Shown here in pieces: positions 1-11,864 of a DNA stretch of 64,000 nt (positions are counted from its first letter, which is position 1; the number at the start of each line of letters is the position of its first letter). The notes beneath the pieces were generated by a model. It ran no database searches. It was not told where the DNA came from and saw only the letters and a program-made list of their open reading frames with translations. Source of the DNA: Monodelphis domestica (taxonomy: Eukaryota > Chordata > Mammalia > Didelphimorphia > Didelphidae). Position numbers and translations under genes: made by a program. The stretch spans positions 542,171,689 through 542,235,688 of the forward strand of contig NC_077227.1 in assembly GCF_027887165.1 (NCBI RefSeq). The letters run 5' to 3'.

Positions 1-63
1 GAAGAAGACAGAAGAAGATCAAGACCCTATATAGAGAGGAGGCTTTGGCAAGGAGAAGAGAGC

Positions 64-206
64 TTAAAAAAAACCCTTCCCTTCCCTCATAGAATCAATG
101 TGTTTTGGTTCTAAGACAGAAGAGCAGTAAGGGCTAGGCAATGGGGGTTAAGTGGCTTGCCCAGAGTAACACAGCTAGGACATGTATAAGATCAAATCTT
201 ATGTTT
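64..206 (-). mobile_element. MAR1/WSINE1-type SINE, 5'-truncated
   Basis: Contains the reverse of the marsupial SINE core: a T-side tail, then ACCTTC..TAGAATCAAT, AGACAGAAGAGCAGTAAGGGC, GGGGTTAAGTGGCTTGCCC and ACACAGCTAGGA. The SINE head (GGCAGCTAGGTGG) is missing. Family assignment is from remembered consensus. Confidence 0.85.
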
Positions 207-226
207 TATATATATATATATATATA
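207..226. repeat. (TA)n microsatellite
   Basis: About ten uninterrupted TA units directly after the SINE remnant. Confidence 0.9.
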
Positions 227-840
227 ACAAATAGAGATCTGTGTGGGTCTGGGACAGTCTATTTTTCTCAGCAATCAAAATGTTCTAACATTGTGAATAA
301 ACCAGAGAGAGGGTAAGAAAAACCTATTAACCTATTCCCTAAATCCTTTGTTCCAAATTCCCCTTGTATCATAATACATGCACTTGGGGTTTCTAAAAAG
401 ATAATTTCCTTCTGTTAGCCCTGCACAGTCCAAATAATTCATGGAATAGCATAAGGTAGTCAGATTACCCCCCCATTATATTTATTCTCAGTTCCTTACT
501 ACCATTTTGTCTATGCAGTTAGAAACATGATCTTCTCCCCAAGACATTGATGATTCTCAAGAATGTCCCCTTCAATCCCCTCAAAACTTTGAGTTGTTAA
601 AATGGCAATTATAAAGATAGTAGTGTCCAAGGACTTCAACACCACATATGGCCCCTGCAACTTCTCTCACTTGAACTCTGGGTTCCAGAGTCCTCTCCTC
701 TCCAAGAGACTAGTAATGCCCAGAAAGTACTTCTGCTCTGACTAGGAGAATGAGACTCGGGAACTTGGAATCATTAGCTGTCTAGTCTAGCTATGTCAAT
801 AATACCATGTACAACTACAGAATACCTGTGAATTTTAGAT
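227..840. other. No recognised feature
   Basis: AT-rich, no long reading frame and no repeat I can name. It precedes an LTR end, so part of it may be unrecognised LTR or retroviral DNA. Confidence 0.4.
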
Positions 841-1457
841 TTACTTAGTCTAACAAAACAGGAATGTCTATACCCTTACTTGAGGATTAAGTATTGAGAA
901 GGATGGCCTATGATCGACATGTGCTAGCAAATGACAAATCAGAAATAACTGACAGACCCATGGGTTGTCCTAAGTCAAGCTTAAGCTACCATTGGTACAT
1001 GTGAGATGCAGGAAAGGGATGTAAAAAATGGCCTACATATTTCGTGTCACTTCCTCTCTCAGCCTCTTTTAGTGGAGAGGTAGCTCTGGCGGAAGCATGC
1101 TGAGCATCTTGGTATCTTGGCATGGTTGCATCTATTGTCCAGGTTTGGCGGTGAGCATTCTCTTGGAGTTTAGACTGATTCCTTTTTTTTTTCCTTTTCC
1201 CTTCCAAAACACGATCCTCTTAGGAAACCTCTAATCTTCTGAGGAGACCTCATGAAGAAGGTCTTTGAACTCCCCCTGGCACAGGCTAGGACGGAGAAAT
1301 CATATACCCTTTTCCCTTTCTCTTCTTCTTAATTCCTTCCCTCTATATTAATTAAACCACCATAAAATTTCCAACTGACTTGAGTATTTTATTTGGGATT
1401 TTCCCTGGTGACCAATTAAATTTATATTCAGTCACAACCCTAAAATTTCCCCTTACA
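841..1457 (+). mobile_element. LTR (endogenous retrovirus), family A
   Basis: Aligns with the reverse complement of 8849-9480, e.g. GTGCTAGCAAATGACAAATC, CAAGCTTAAGCTACCATTGG and CAGTCACAACCCTAAAATTT. The 3' part (AATTAAAC.., CTGACTTGAGT, TGGTGACC) also matches the end of the LTR at 44364-45299. It ends in CCTTACA, as expected of an LTR 3' end. The 5' boundary is uncertain and no retroviral gene is seen next to it. Confidence 0.65.
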
Positions 1458-1754
1458 TACTTCTGCCCTAAAACATTTGCTAGTGGTTCCCTGGGGTCAG
1501 CTGTAAAGAAGGCTATGCACAAATATTTCCCTCCCAAATACTTCCATCCTTTTCCAGGACATAGATCTGCTCCTAGCTTTATTACTTTCTTAGAATCTCT
1601 CCTACAATCTCATCTACAATGAGGATTCCCTTTAATAGATTCAAACAGGTCAATCTAACTTAAAAGGACTAACGAAAACCCATTAGTATCAAGTCAATTC
1701 ACAGAGCCCACGAAATATAATTATCTTTAAGGAATTGCTAAGAAGGTGTGGAAA

Positions 1755-2386
1755 GGAAATAAGACTGACAGTTGGTGGGGGAAGGGGCAACTGGGAGTGG
1801 CAGTTGGGTCCTGTGACTAGCACTTCCTTCTGGCAGGATGGGTCTTGCTGCCTGGTGTTGGAGGAGAGAGGAGCTTGTTCAGCCCAGTCTGGTGTGGTGT
1901 GCTGCCTCTTCTTGGTTCAGTCTGAAGATTCAGGCCCAATCACCTCTAAAGGTTAGACCTGTTCTTGTTTGCTTTCTATCTACTGCTAAGATTCTGAATT
2001 AGTCAAAGCAGGACTGATATAGAGTAGACAGGAGTGGGAGAATCCCTACACCAGCCTCTGGGCCTGGCATCAACTCTGAAGCTGAGGAAAAACTCCAATC
2101 CAAATCTGGTTATTAAACTTTATATTATTTGAATTTGCAGTCAGATAAGTGGACTATCTTTTCTGGTCATAGAGGGAGCTGAACTTCAGTTCAGTCATTC
2201 CAGGACAAACAGTCCTTATCAAACCCCTGCTGTTTCCTCTCAGCAGGGGGCATCTCCCTCTCTTGCCTCACCAAGCAATATTCCCTCCCTCTCCTCTCCC
2301 CTTAAACTCCTCCATCCCCTATACAAACCTCCCATTAGTATCCCTGTTTTCCAATTCCCCATTTCCTTTCCCAAATAAATATTACA
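1755..2386 (+). mobile_element. LTR, family B copy 1
   Basis: Direct repeat of 5139-5942: GACTGACAGTTGGTGGG, CAACTGGGAGTGGCAGTTGG and GTCAGATAAGTGGACTATCT are shared. A possible polyadenylation signal AATAAA lies at 2374-2379, just before the shared end ATTACA. A perfect 9-bp stem (CCCCTGCTG / CAGCAGGGG) with an 8-nt loop sits at 2224-2249. The 5' end is less complete than in copy 2. Confidence 0.65.
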
Positions 2387-2629
2387 AAGGTCACTGATGC
2401 CTTTCAACATGGTTGACAATATACAATCACCAGATGTTCCACTTAAAAATACTAAATCCCAAATCAAGACTCACCATTCTGTAATCTCTTCAAGATGATC
2501 AAAACACTCCAATGGTCAATTGACTTTGCATTATTTGTGCAATAAAGAGTTACAGAACAAAGAATTATGTGAAATCCAGAGGAGCTAGATTGTTTGTGGC
2601 TAAGACAATTAGGAAAGAAGAGAGCAAAC

Positions 2630-2870
2630 AATCATTTATTAAATACCTATTATGTACCAACCACTGTATTGAGCACCTTACAACTATTATCTCATTTCAT
2701 CCTTTCAATATCACTGAGGTAAGTACTATTAGTATCCCTGTTTTTGTAGTTGAAGCATTTTAAGTCAATTGGCCAAATTCCTATAGATAATAAATTGTCT
2801 GAGGCTATATTTGAACTCAGATCTTCTTGACTCCAAGCACAGCACACTATCCACTGTGCCATGTAAGGAT
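2630..2870 (-). mobile_element. MIR/THER-type CORE-SINE
   Basis: Reads as a reversed CORE-SINE: ATTTATTAAATACCTATTAT.., ATTATCTCATTTCATCCT.., then TGAACTCAGATCTTCTTGAC, CACTATCCACTGTGCCA. Heavily diverged. Confidence 0.7.
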
Positions 2871-3671
2871 TTCATTTGAGCTTTAAAGGTTAAACAGAGA
2901 CCCAGATATCACAGAAAAATGAAGGCATTTCAGCCTCCTGGGAACCTTAAGTTTCTTTTCTGTAAAATCATGTTTTAGTAGATATTCTTTTAATTCCAAT
3001 CCAGCTCTAATATTACTATAGTAAAAAAAAAATCTCGATTTCAACTTCTATCACTGCCCTTATATGTGACATAAGGAGGAAAAAAATGTCTAACTAGTCT
3101 GCACCTCAGTTCTATCTGTTGAAAGAAAAGACTACTGGTCACTCCCTCTCACATACACCCCTCTCACAGACCTCCCATCTACTTCTTGGGGGTTAAGGGA
3201 ATAGCACTCCCATCTAGATCTAGAAGATCTGTGTAAAAATTTTGGCTTTCCCCTTAGTACCAGAGAAGTATGTTTTTTTTTCTTTTTCTTTTACACGGTA
3301 TGTGTAGAATCTTATTATAAATTTTGGTCAATGTACACATTTCTGAGTTTCTAAATTTTTTCTGTAAAAGTCTCCCCAAATACCCAATTAATTTCTTATG
3401 CCAATCTATGAGATATTGAAACTGTGATGGGAAAGACATCATGTGGAAGGGATAACTGTATGAGCAAGGTAACGTGCTATGTTTGTGATATCCGACATTC
3501 TTCAGAAAAAGGTGCTGCATAAACACAATATAATATTATTATAAACAGTGTTCTTGTCACCTAATATGTCTTCTTTGGTTTGCAAAGTTCCCACAGGTTA
3601 ATTTCTATTGCTATGGAAACATGCCTGACTTGTATTGACTTCCACAAAGTAAACCTCAGTAGACTCTTTTT
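2871..3671. other. No recognised feature
   Basis: AT-rich single-copy-looking sequence. Short open frames only, none resembling a known protein. Confidence 0.4.
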
Positions 3672-3802
3672 TAAAATTTTTAAATACTTACCTTCTGTTT
3701 TAGAATCAATAGTAAGTACTGGCTCTAAGGTAGAAGAGAGGTAAGGGCTAGGCAACTGGAGCTAAGTAACTCGCTCAGAGTGACCCAGCTAGGTAGTGCT
3801 CA
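3672..3802 (-). mobile_element. MAR1/WSINE1-type SINE, 5'-truncated
   Basis: TTTTTAAATACTTACCTTCT, TAGAATCAATAGTAAGTACT, AGAGAGGTAAGGGCTAGGCA and GACCCAGCTAGGTAG give the reversed SINE from its tail inward. The head half is absent. Confidence 0.85.
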
Positions 3803-4084
3803 GTATAAACTCTCCTGCGAATACTTACAAAGTAGAAATTATGCTACCTCTATACTGATGGGCAGTTGTGTATTAGTTCAATAACATGCACAGAAGGTAC
3901 ATTAAAAAGGTATAGTACTTCCTCTGGGCTTCCAATCCCTAGAACCCCCCCCTTTCATTTTTATATTGAATCCCCAAGTGAATGACTACCATCACAAATA
4001 GAAAAAGTTTCAATGCTCTATATTCCCATTCCTAAAATTATTGCTCATTATACCTCCTGGTAAAATTATTATTATACCTCCAGA

Positions 4085-4615
4085 AAAAGCTGGAAAGACT
4101 TATATGAAGTGATGCAAAGTGAAGTGAACAGAAGCAGGATAACAACGTCTACAGAAACAGAAATTCTTTACAATGATCAACTGTGAAGGACTAAACTATT
4201 ATCAGCTAAGCAAGTTTCCAATATACGCAAGAGATAAAATGATGAAAAATGCTATCCACAGGCAAAAAAAGAACTGCTGGAATCTGATTGCAGATTAGAG
4301 CATGACATCTTCCACTTTATTTCCTTCATGATTTTTTTATTGTAGGTGTTATATGTGTCTTTTATCACAACATGGGCAATATGGAAATATATGTTGCATG
4401 AAGCACTCATATAACCTATCTCAGACTATTTACTGCCTTGGAGACTGGGGTGTGGTAGAAAGGGAGAAAGACAATCTGAATCCTAAAATGTCAGAAAACA
4501 ATTGTCAAAAATTGCTTCTACATGTCATTGAAATAATTAAGAAAAAAAAAACAAAGGAATGATTTGACCCAAAAATGTGAAATTCTTTGTTCAACTAACA
4601 AAATAAAATGCATAT
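4085..4615 (+). mobile_element. L1-type LINE 3' end fragment
   Basis: Carries the 3' end phrase set GGAAAGACTTATATGAAGTG, ATGATCAACTGTGAAGGAC, AAAATGCTATCCACA, TCACAACATGGGCAATATGG, CTTCTACATGTCATTGAAAT, and ends AATAAAATGC. Related copies lie at 55022-55200 (minus) and 58805-58962 (plus). Attribution to marsupial L1 is from memory of this common 3'UTR. Confidence 0.6.
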
Positions 4616-5138
4616 TTGTGCACCCCCCAAATAGTCAAGAGACATGATTATTTCAAAGAAAAAGAGGTGACTAATTTGATCTGATAAAAAGAGTATCTAT
4701 TTTTAAAAAAACAAAAACAACATTCCCTTTACCTCATAAAGCTGAAGCACACTCTCTAACAGGTACACATAAATTCTATATTAAGAGTGGGCCCAAACTT
4801 AAAATACCATGATATGGATTCAGTAAACAATTAGGGAACATTATTAGACCAAAGAAATTCATTAGGCCAAAGGAATTCATGCTTCTGTTACTGGGAGAAG
4901 TTGGTATTCTTTCTCTTCTTTTGGAGTCATGCTACTTTTCCCTCCTGAATTCTGAACAGCTCCTGGGAAGATCACTTAGGGAAGTTCCTTGAGTCCTTTC
5001 TTCTTTATTGTTTAATGGTCTTCTGCTAGAGCTGGTTTTTTCTTGATTTCATAATCAGTTCTCTTCTCTTTTTCCAAGGGTCTGGCTCTGGATAGTGTGT
5101 AAAGGAAACTAGAACAAGTTCTGGACTTTCTGCCACTG
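4616..5138. other. No recognised feature
   Basis: AT-rich filler with a short internal duplication (CCAAAGAAATTCATTAGG / GGCCAAAGGAATTCATG near 4850-4880). No gene or repeat recognised. Confidence 0.4.
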
Positions 5139-5942
5139 TGTTGGAACAAGCAACAGTGGGAATATTAGAGAGGAAATTGACAAGACTGACAGTTGGTGGG
5201 AGAAGGGACAACTGGGAGTGGCAGTTGGTCTTGTGACTTGAGCACTTCCTTCCTGGCATTGGAAGAAGGGGGGGCTTTGGCTTCCCAGTCTGGATAGAGT
5301 GCCTCTATTTTCTTCAACCTGAAGGTCAGAACTTTTCTTATTGCTTGCTGTCTACTGCTAAGATTTTGAAATTAAGAAAACTAGCACAGATATAGTATAG
5401 ACAGGAATAAGAGAAACCCTCCACCAGCCTGTGAGTCCTGGCCTCAGCTCCAAGGCTGAGAAAGACTCCAACCTTATTTAGGGACATCCCTCTTCACTCT
5501 TCCCTGATACCTCTTCAATCTGAACTGGTTATTAAAATTTATCTTATTTGAATATCATAGTCAGATAAGTGGACTATCTTTTCTGGGGCATAGAGCTGAA
5601 CCTCAGTTCAGTCATCCAACTACAAATGGCCCTTATTGGACCCCTGCTGGGCAACCAAAGTCTGGGGAAAAGCTTTTCCCTCAGAAGGGTCTGTGTTTAC
5701 CTGCTCTGGGGCATGTTCAGCACCAATCCATAGAGACGACATTCCCACAGGCATCATAAGTGGCTCGTTTCTTGGACACCCCATTTTGTTCAAAAATAGC
5801 CTCTCAGCAGGGGGCATCTTTCTCCTCCTCACCAGCAGCCATATTCCCTCTCTCCCTTCAACTCCTCCATTCCCTGATACAAACCTTCCATATCCCCTGT
5901 TTTTTTTTTCAATCCCCTCATCTTTCCAGAATAAATATTACA
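5139..5942 (+). mobile_element. LTR, family B copy 2
   Basis: Begins TGTTGGAACAAG and ends AATATTACA, i.e. TG..CA. It shares most of its length with 1755-2386. AATAAA at 5930-5935 precedes the end. The 9-bp stem arms seen in copy 1 are kept (5641-5649 and 5805-5813), but 155 nt not in copy 1 separate them. Older repeats lie between the copies, so they are not the two LTRs of one provirus. Confidence 0.65.
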
Positions 5943-7359
5943 GTTTTTGGCACAGCCAGTTAGGTTTTCCAACCTATTTTGTCAAGAATTTGGGTAAAAG
6001 AAGGCAATTGGAAATGTTTGAGAAGTTTCAGAGAAACTGGGCCTACATACATTTCAAAAGTCTGTGTGACTGTGGAAAGTAGCCATTTTGAGAGCAGTAT
6101 TGAGTGCAACTAATGTGCTTAGTAACACCATAACACCACAGCCAAAAGAAACCACTCCTTCTGAAGGGAGGAGGCAACTCGCCAGACTTAAAAACATTTT
6201 TTTCTGTTGCAAAAGGCTTTTCAAGATACAAAATGGCAAAGAAACTATTACTTGCCATGGGTTATCTAGCCTTGATTGGACAATTCTTTTATATGTTTTA
6301 CAACTTAATTTTTGTCAAGATTCCAGATTATATTTATTTTCTGCTTAGGATCTATGAAAGTTTGCAATGGCTGAATATATAAGTGTAAATCACTTGATTT
6401 CATTCATTCCCACATATGCTGGAACATTATTCTTCTTAATCCAATTATATTATGCATTTTTTTAAAAAGGTGTGCATCTAATTTATGGGAAAAATGCAAA
6501 AGACAATGAAATGGCCATGATGATTTTAGCCATGAGGGAGGAGATGATGCAACTGACTGAGATAGCTGCTTCCTAACTTGGATCTGTATCTTTGGGTCTG
6601 TTTCATGCATTAGGATGAGAGAATGAAAATGACTTAACCATCAAGATACTAAGAAAACTAGGACCTGGATCCCTGACTTCTTATTCCATGGCTATTGTTA
6701 TTCCAACTACACCATGATTCTTTTCAAATATCAATCTGAAAATCCACGTGGTTGGTTCTCATCAATATTTTTAAAGTTTAATTTTTACAGGCAAAGGCAG
6801 CTTAGTTTTCATCCTGTTGTCAACAGTTATCTTGACTGAACTTTTCAAGGTTTCTTTTTTTCCCATCTTTTCATAAAAGTGTGAAAATAGTGACATAATC
6901 ATGGCTTCAACCAAATCTGGCATATGGACCGTGAGGTCCAAGTACTCTATTCATTCAGTCCCTGCTGCTTCTCTAATAACAGGACTCTTTCAGTATTAAA
7001 AGATGGAAAACTTGTTACTATGAGACATCTGGAAAAATAAAAATTTCAAGACCTTCATTCAGCAGAGAGGGAATCAAATGTGTGTTTGTATAGAAGATAT
7101 TACATGACATTCCTAGGTCAGGGAAGGAACTGGAGGCTGCCTTGCAGGGGAAATTGAGTTTCAATTTATTGAGCACTTTGTGGGTTTGGCAGAGGGCAGA
7201 ATATTTCAAGACTGTCTTGTGTTTTAATTGAATGAAAAAGAACAGGTTTCTGAAGAATCCACTTGGATCAGAAATTATGATTACTTGTGTAGCTTTTAGA
7301 GGTGCATATCTTTGGAACCACTTCTAGGCTTCTAACAGAAGAACACGTAAGTCGAAGGA
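5943..7359. other. No recognised feature
   Basis: Mostly AT-rich. Open frames reach about 148 codons at 5636-6082 only because the LTR and its flank happen to lack stops; composition is not coding-like. No named repeat. Confidence 0.4.
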
Positions 7360-7560
7360 TATACTAGGACACTGAATTGGGCGATTGAAGCAAAATAGTT
7401 GAAATGGGGTTCTTTCTGCCACTAACTTGCTTTGTGAGCTTAGGAAGAACATGTCATTTTTAATAAGCCTCTTCCTCATCTGTTATGTTAGACAGTCTGT
7501 TTCCTACACCTCTAAATCTAGGGTGCATTTATATAAAATGACTTGGACAGGATAGTCACA
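7360..7560 (+). mobile_element. MIR-type SINE
   Basis: Weak plus-strand MIR core: CTGCCACTAACTTGCTTTGT, GAGCTTAGGAAGAACATGTC, CTCTTCCTCATCTGT. Confidence 0.5.
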
Positions 7561-8019
7561 AACATTCCATGAATGAAAAGGCCTAATGGTAAAATAAGTT
7601 TCGTAACTTACAACAAAATAATGATGCCCCTTTGTAGTGAAAAGTAGGGTTTGCTTCTTTCCTCTTCATCATCCAGCTGATAAATTCTTGGAAAGTAAGT
7701 AGTAAATATTATATTATTCAAGTTTGAATATACTGATGAAGTGGAAATTCTTTTACAAAGCTGGAGGGAGTTTTTTATTTGAATTGGAAGAGCAATTGGT
7801 CATTTCTGGGTAGAAATAACCCTGTCAACCCTAGAAAAATTGGAACAGCTTGAAAACTAGAGGCATCTGAGACTGGGATCATATTTGTCGATATGGTCTT
7901 TTCACCTCTACCACAGGGGATTTAGGAATGGGGATTATTTCTTCATTCTCTTCCATTGCCAATTAGCCATGATATCTAGCAGTAGAACTATCTCCCTAGC
8001 AGGAGACACTGTGTCTGAT

Positions 8020-8280
8020 AATTTAATAATAACTAACATTTATATTGTGCTTACTGTGTGCCAGGAACTGAGCAGCACTTTACAAGTATTATCATATTTG
8101 ATCCTCACCATTACCTCGAGAGGTAGGTGTTATTATCCAATTTTACAGATGGGGAAACTGAGACAAAAATTAATTAAGTGATCTGCCTCGGTATACACAG
8201 CAAGTAGGTGTCTGAGAATGGATTTAAGCTCAGGTCTTCCTGAGTCTGACTCTTTCTGAGTCCATAATGTTTATACTTCT
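8020..8280 (-). mobile_element. MIR/THER-type CORE-SINE
   Basis: Well preserved reversed element: TGCTTACTGTGTGCCAGGAA, AGAGGTAGGTGTTATTATCC, TTTTACAGATGGGGAAACTG, then the tRNA-side half AGCTCAGGTCTTCCTGAGTC. Confidence 0.85.
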
Positions 8281-8425
8281 TCCACAATGACTTCAATCTT
8301 CTTCCTTACACAACATCATGTTTCTCCTCAAAGAAAGCTTCCTAGGTTCTCTACATGGAAGAACTCTACATTTTTGCAACCTGCTCTGACAAAGAGGATA
8401 ATACATTTTGTGTTGCATACATCCT

Positions 8426-8620
8426 TTTTATTTAAACCCTTACCTTCTATCTTAGAATCAATATAAAGTATTTACTCCAAGGCAAGAAGAGCAATAAGGA
8501 GTAGGCAATTAGGGTAAAGTGACTTAAATGGGGTCACACAGGTAGGAAGTGTCTGTTCTGAACCCAAGTCCTCCTGACTCCAGGCATGGTACTCTATCCA
8601 CTGTGCTACTTAGCTGTTTC
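8426..8620 (-). mobile_element. MAR1/WSINE1-type SINE, near full length
   Basis: AAACCCTTACCTTCTATCTT at the tail side, GGGGTCACACAGGTAGGAAG in the core, and CTCTATCCACTGTGCTACTT at the head side. Most of the element is present. Confidence 0.88.
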
Positions 8621-8848
8621 ATGCACTGTATACTTCCTACTACTTTGGGAGCCATCCATCAGTCTCCCTGAGGGTGAGGGTTCACTCTGTCTAGATGTGA
8701 CGAACCAGTCGAGTAATGGAGATGAGAAGCACTATGTACTCGGGTCCACATGCATAGGCGTCACACAGTGTTTTGCCATAGCATGGAGGTTCATTTATTA
8801 TATAGGGTTTCAAGTACATACTTCTTTGGCACACAATCAATTGCCAAC

Positions 8849-9480
8849 TGTTAAGGATAAATTTAGGGTTGAGACTGAATATAAAATTAGATGGATACCA
8901 GGGATTTAATTTCTAAATCCCTATGAAACACTCAAGTCAGAATGGAATTTTATAGTGGTTTATTTACAATAGAAGAAAGAAATTAAGAATGAGAGAAAGG
9001 AAAGAGAATTTAAACTGCTCCAGGCTAGGTTGAGCCAGGCAGGAGTTCAGAGGCCTTGGCTAAAGATGCCACCCAAGAAAGTCAAAGCAAAGGGGAGTCA
9101 GTCTTATGACTGACTCATGACTGAGCCACATGAACATATCAAGGAGGTCATCTCCTCCAGCCTTGAGTTTCAGGATCCACTTCGCCAAAGCTCCTCCCCA
9201 CAGGAAGTGACGTAAAATGTAAAGGCAGTTCTTTACATTACTTCCTGTGTCTCACATGTGTCAATGGTGGCTTAAGCTTGGCTTAGAACAGCCCAGGGTT
9301 CAGTCAGTTGTTTCTGGTTTGTCACTTGCTAGCACGTGCTGGTCATAGGCCTTCCTCTCCGACACAATATTTAAGTGGGGTGTATACACATTCCTAGTTG
9401 CTAAAATTCTAAAGACTAAAATCCATACTACATATATGTTTCCATGGAACTTAACAACAAGACGTGTAGCCTAAGGAGAT
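8849..9480 (-). mobile_element. LTR, family A, inverted relative to 841-1457
   Basis: On the minus strand it ends ..CCTTAACA at 8849. It contains CTGACTTGAGTGTTTC and ATTCAGTCTCAACCC as in the other family A LTR, and GTGCTAGCAAGTGACAAACC, CCAAGCTTAAGCCACCATTG match 920-1000. The upstream edge is not resolved. Confidence 0.65.
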
Positions 9481-10169
9481 AGTCAATGAAACATTGTTGC
9501 TATAGATGAATGACAGAGACAGGGTGATCTAGAGTTTAGTTCTCCCTGACCTAGGAGAATCAGTGTTACTTTTGGTCAGCTTTCACAATCAATCACAATT
9601 ACTTAGGAGATAGGTAACAAAACATTTCATGGCTTGGTACAAGGTTATAGGGCAATTTAACAATAGACCAGATTTGGGGTTTTCCTCAAATTACAAGTTC
9701 TATTGTTCTTGGGTTACTTTAAAGCACCTGGCAATGTTGCTTGGTTTCTGTCTGTAAACAGAATTCAGTGGAGTGTGTCTTGAAGGTGATCAATGTTCTT
9801 GGTTTGCCTGACTTGTAATGGGAGTGAATGTAAATTCTGTGGAGAAGGAAAGGAGGGGGACAGTGGGTTTTAATTAATTTAATCTCTAGATTTTAATTCT
9901 GTGAATGTAATCTTTTAGGGTAATAGTCTGGGGGGATTAAGGTGGAATATATGTGTATTGATCCTATAAGTATTTGCTCTCATATTATTTCTCCTGTATT
10001 GTGGAGGGAATAATAATCATAACAAGTCCATTAATTAGGAAAGTTAGAGAGAAGTCACATAAGGGGATCATTGGGGGCCTCATTCTCTGGGGGCTGCCTT
10101 ACAGACTCCATTTTCCCAGACTGTGACCTTGTCAGCCAGTGAGGGTATGATGGCCTCCAGCACTACTAG
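9481..10169. other. No recognised feature; possibly retroviral flank
   Basis: Lies upstream of the minus-strand LTR, where 3' retroviral sequence would be if this were a proviral 3' LTR. No long frame or pol/env motif was seen, so this stays unassigned. Confidence 0.3.
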
Positions 10170-10320
10170 TTGTGGGATTGTGTAAGACTGATAGAATTTA
10201 AGCCATCTGAGGGCAGAGTCTATTTCAATTTTTACTTTGTATTCTCAGCATCTAGAACAGATCCTAACTCCCAGTTAAAACTTAAGAAATATCTATTCAG
10301 TTGATTAACTGATTATTATA
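10170..10320 (+). mobile_element. L2-type 3' end
   Basis: CATCTGAGGGCAGAGTCTAT, TTTGTATTCTCAGCATCTAG, AACAGATCCTAACTC and ATCTATTCAGTTGATTAACT follow the common L2-type 3' end wording. Confidence 0.65.
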
Positions 10321-10389
10321 ATTAATATTGATTTCTTAAATACAAGTGTAACAATTTGTGTACTCCTAAAGCTCCCAAATAGGAAATTA

Positions 10390-10700
10390 TATAGGAACAC
10401 AGACAAATATAGTTTATTAAGCAATAATAATGCTTAATATTATTAAGGGTCAGATATGTGCTAAGAATTGGAGATACAAATATAAGCAATGAAGTACTCT
10501 CAAGGAGATTATATATGAATGTGAGAAGATAATACATAATAGAATGGAAAGGGATTTGGAGAAATTGTAACTTGGAAGGGTCAGAAGAGCAGGGTTATAG
10601 AATGAAGATTTCTCTGGGTAGCATGGCATCAGACAAGTACAAGGAAAAGAAGTCTGGAGTACAAATTCAAGTATAAATGATATAAAGCATGATTTGCTGC
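10390..10700 (+). mobile_element. L2-like LINE fragment
   Basis: CAGATATGTGCTAAGAATTG, GAGATACAAATATAAGC and CTCAAGGAGATTATATA resemble the L2 segment upstream of its 3' end. Strongly diverged. Confidence 0.35.
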
Positions 10701-11640
10701 CTTGCTGAAGTCATGGTTCTTAGAAGGGTACCATCAATCAGGTTAGTTGGGCCAGAGGTTAGAATATTTTCCATAAGGCAAAACAAGATGATATTAGCCA
10801 TGTCTTACATTGTGCTTTTGTGATTAAACGTCTATTTCTTAGAAGCTAACTTCTTGGCTCTTTCAGTACCCAAATGTGAATAAGAATTTAACAAGTTTTC
10901 TCTGACTTTGCTTTCTCATGATATTCCTTGCATAAGAGCCACAGGATTTCATGAGACACAATCAATATTTTTTTAAAAAATCAAAACTTTCTTTAAAACA
11001 TAAATATTTTCCTCTGTGGAGCCTTGTAGGACTACTAAGTATTGAAGAAAGATGATACTTATCACCATGGAACTTTGAATAGTGGGGCACAAAGCCTTCC
11101 CCAGATTAGAGATGGATTTTTAGTCTAGTGGGATTGAAATAGTTGATTTTCACCTGATGATCTGTATCACCAGGACCTCTTAAAAAATTGAGAAGGCAGT
11201 GTGTCAGACCAGATGATTATTATCAGAAACAGGATCTTGGAACTAAACTCATAAATCAAGAGTGATAGCAGACATAATGTGACACAGGAAAAAGAAGATG
11301 TGCCCATCCTGGATCAAATCAAAAGATTGATATGAAATGATATAAGGATCATGCTTCTTTTATAGAAGGAAAAGATATAGTTATAGCCCTATCATGAAAA
11401 GGTAGAAGATCTTCTACAGTTGGAAGATCTTCCACAAATAGAAATAGTGACTAGAAGAGGGAGCCAACATCAAGACAGCCAAAGGGAGAAATACATAAAG
11501 CAGAAAACATGAGGTTTTATGACACCACTCTCTTCTGGTTCACTTTATACCTATCTAACAATTCTTTCTTTGTCACTTTCACTGGATTAATGTCACATTC
11601 AATAGCTGTGGGCATTTCCTACAGATACTCGACCCTCTTT
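10701..11640. other. No recognised feature apart from twin palindromes
   Basis: AT-rich. The only structure I see is the palindrome pair at 11402-11434, listed separately. Confidence 0.4.
11402..11434. repeat. Two adjacent AGATCT-centred palindromes
   Basis: GTAGAAGATCTTCTAC (11402-11417) and TGGAAGATCTTCCA (11421-11434) are each perfect palindromes separated by 3 nt, and they share the core GAAGATCTTC. Confidence 0.9.
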
Positions 11641-11656
11641 CTTCTCACTTTATTTT

Positions 11657-11864
<208 letters not shown>

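Noticed and set aside
1755..5942. The two family B LTRs as the ends of a single provirus
   Set aside because: The interval holds an ancient MIR, a SINE and an L1 3' end and no retroviral coding sequence.
5636..6082. 148-codon plus-strand frame
   Set aside because: It begins inside an LTR and runs out into its flank, with low-complexity Ser/Pro/Phe content and no family resemblance.
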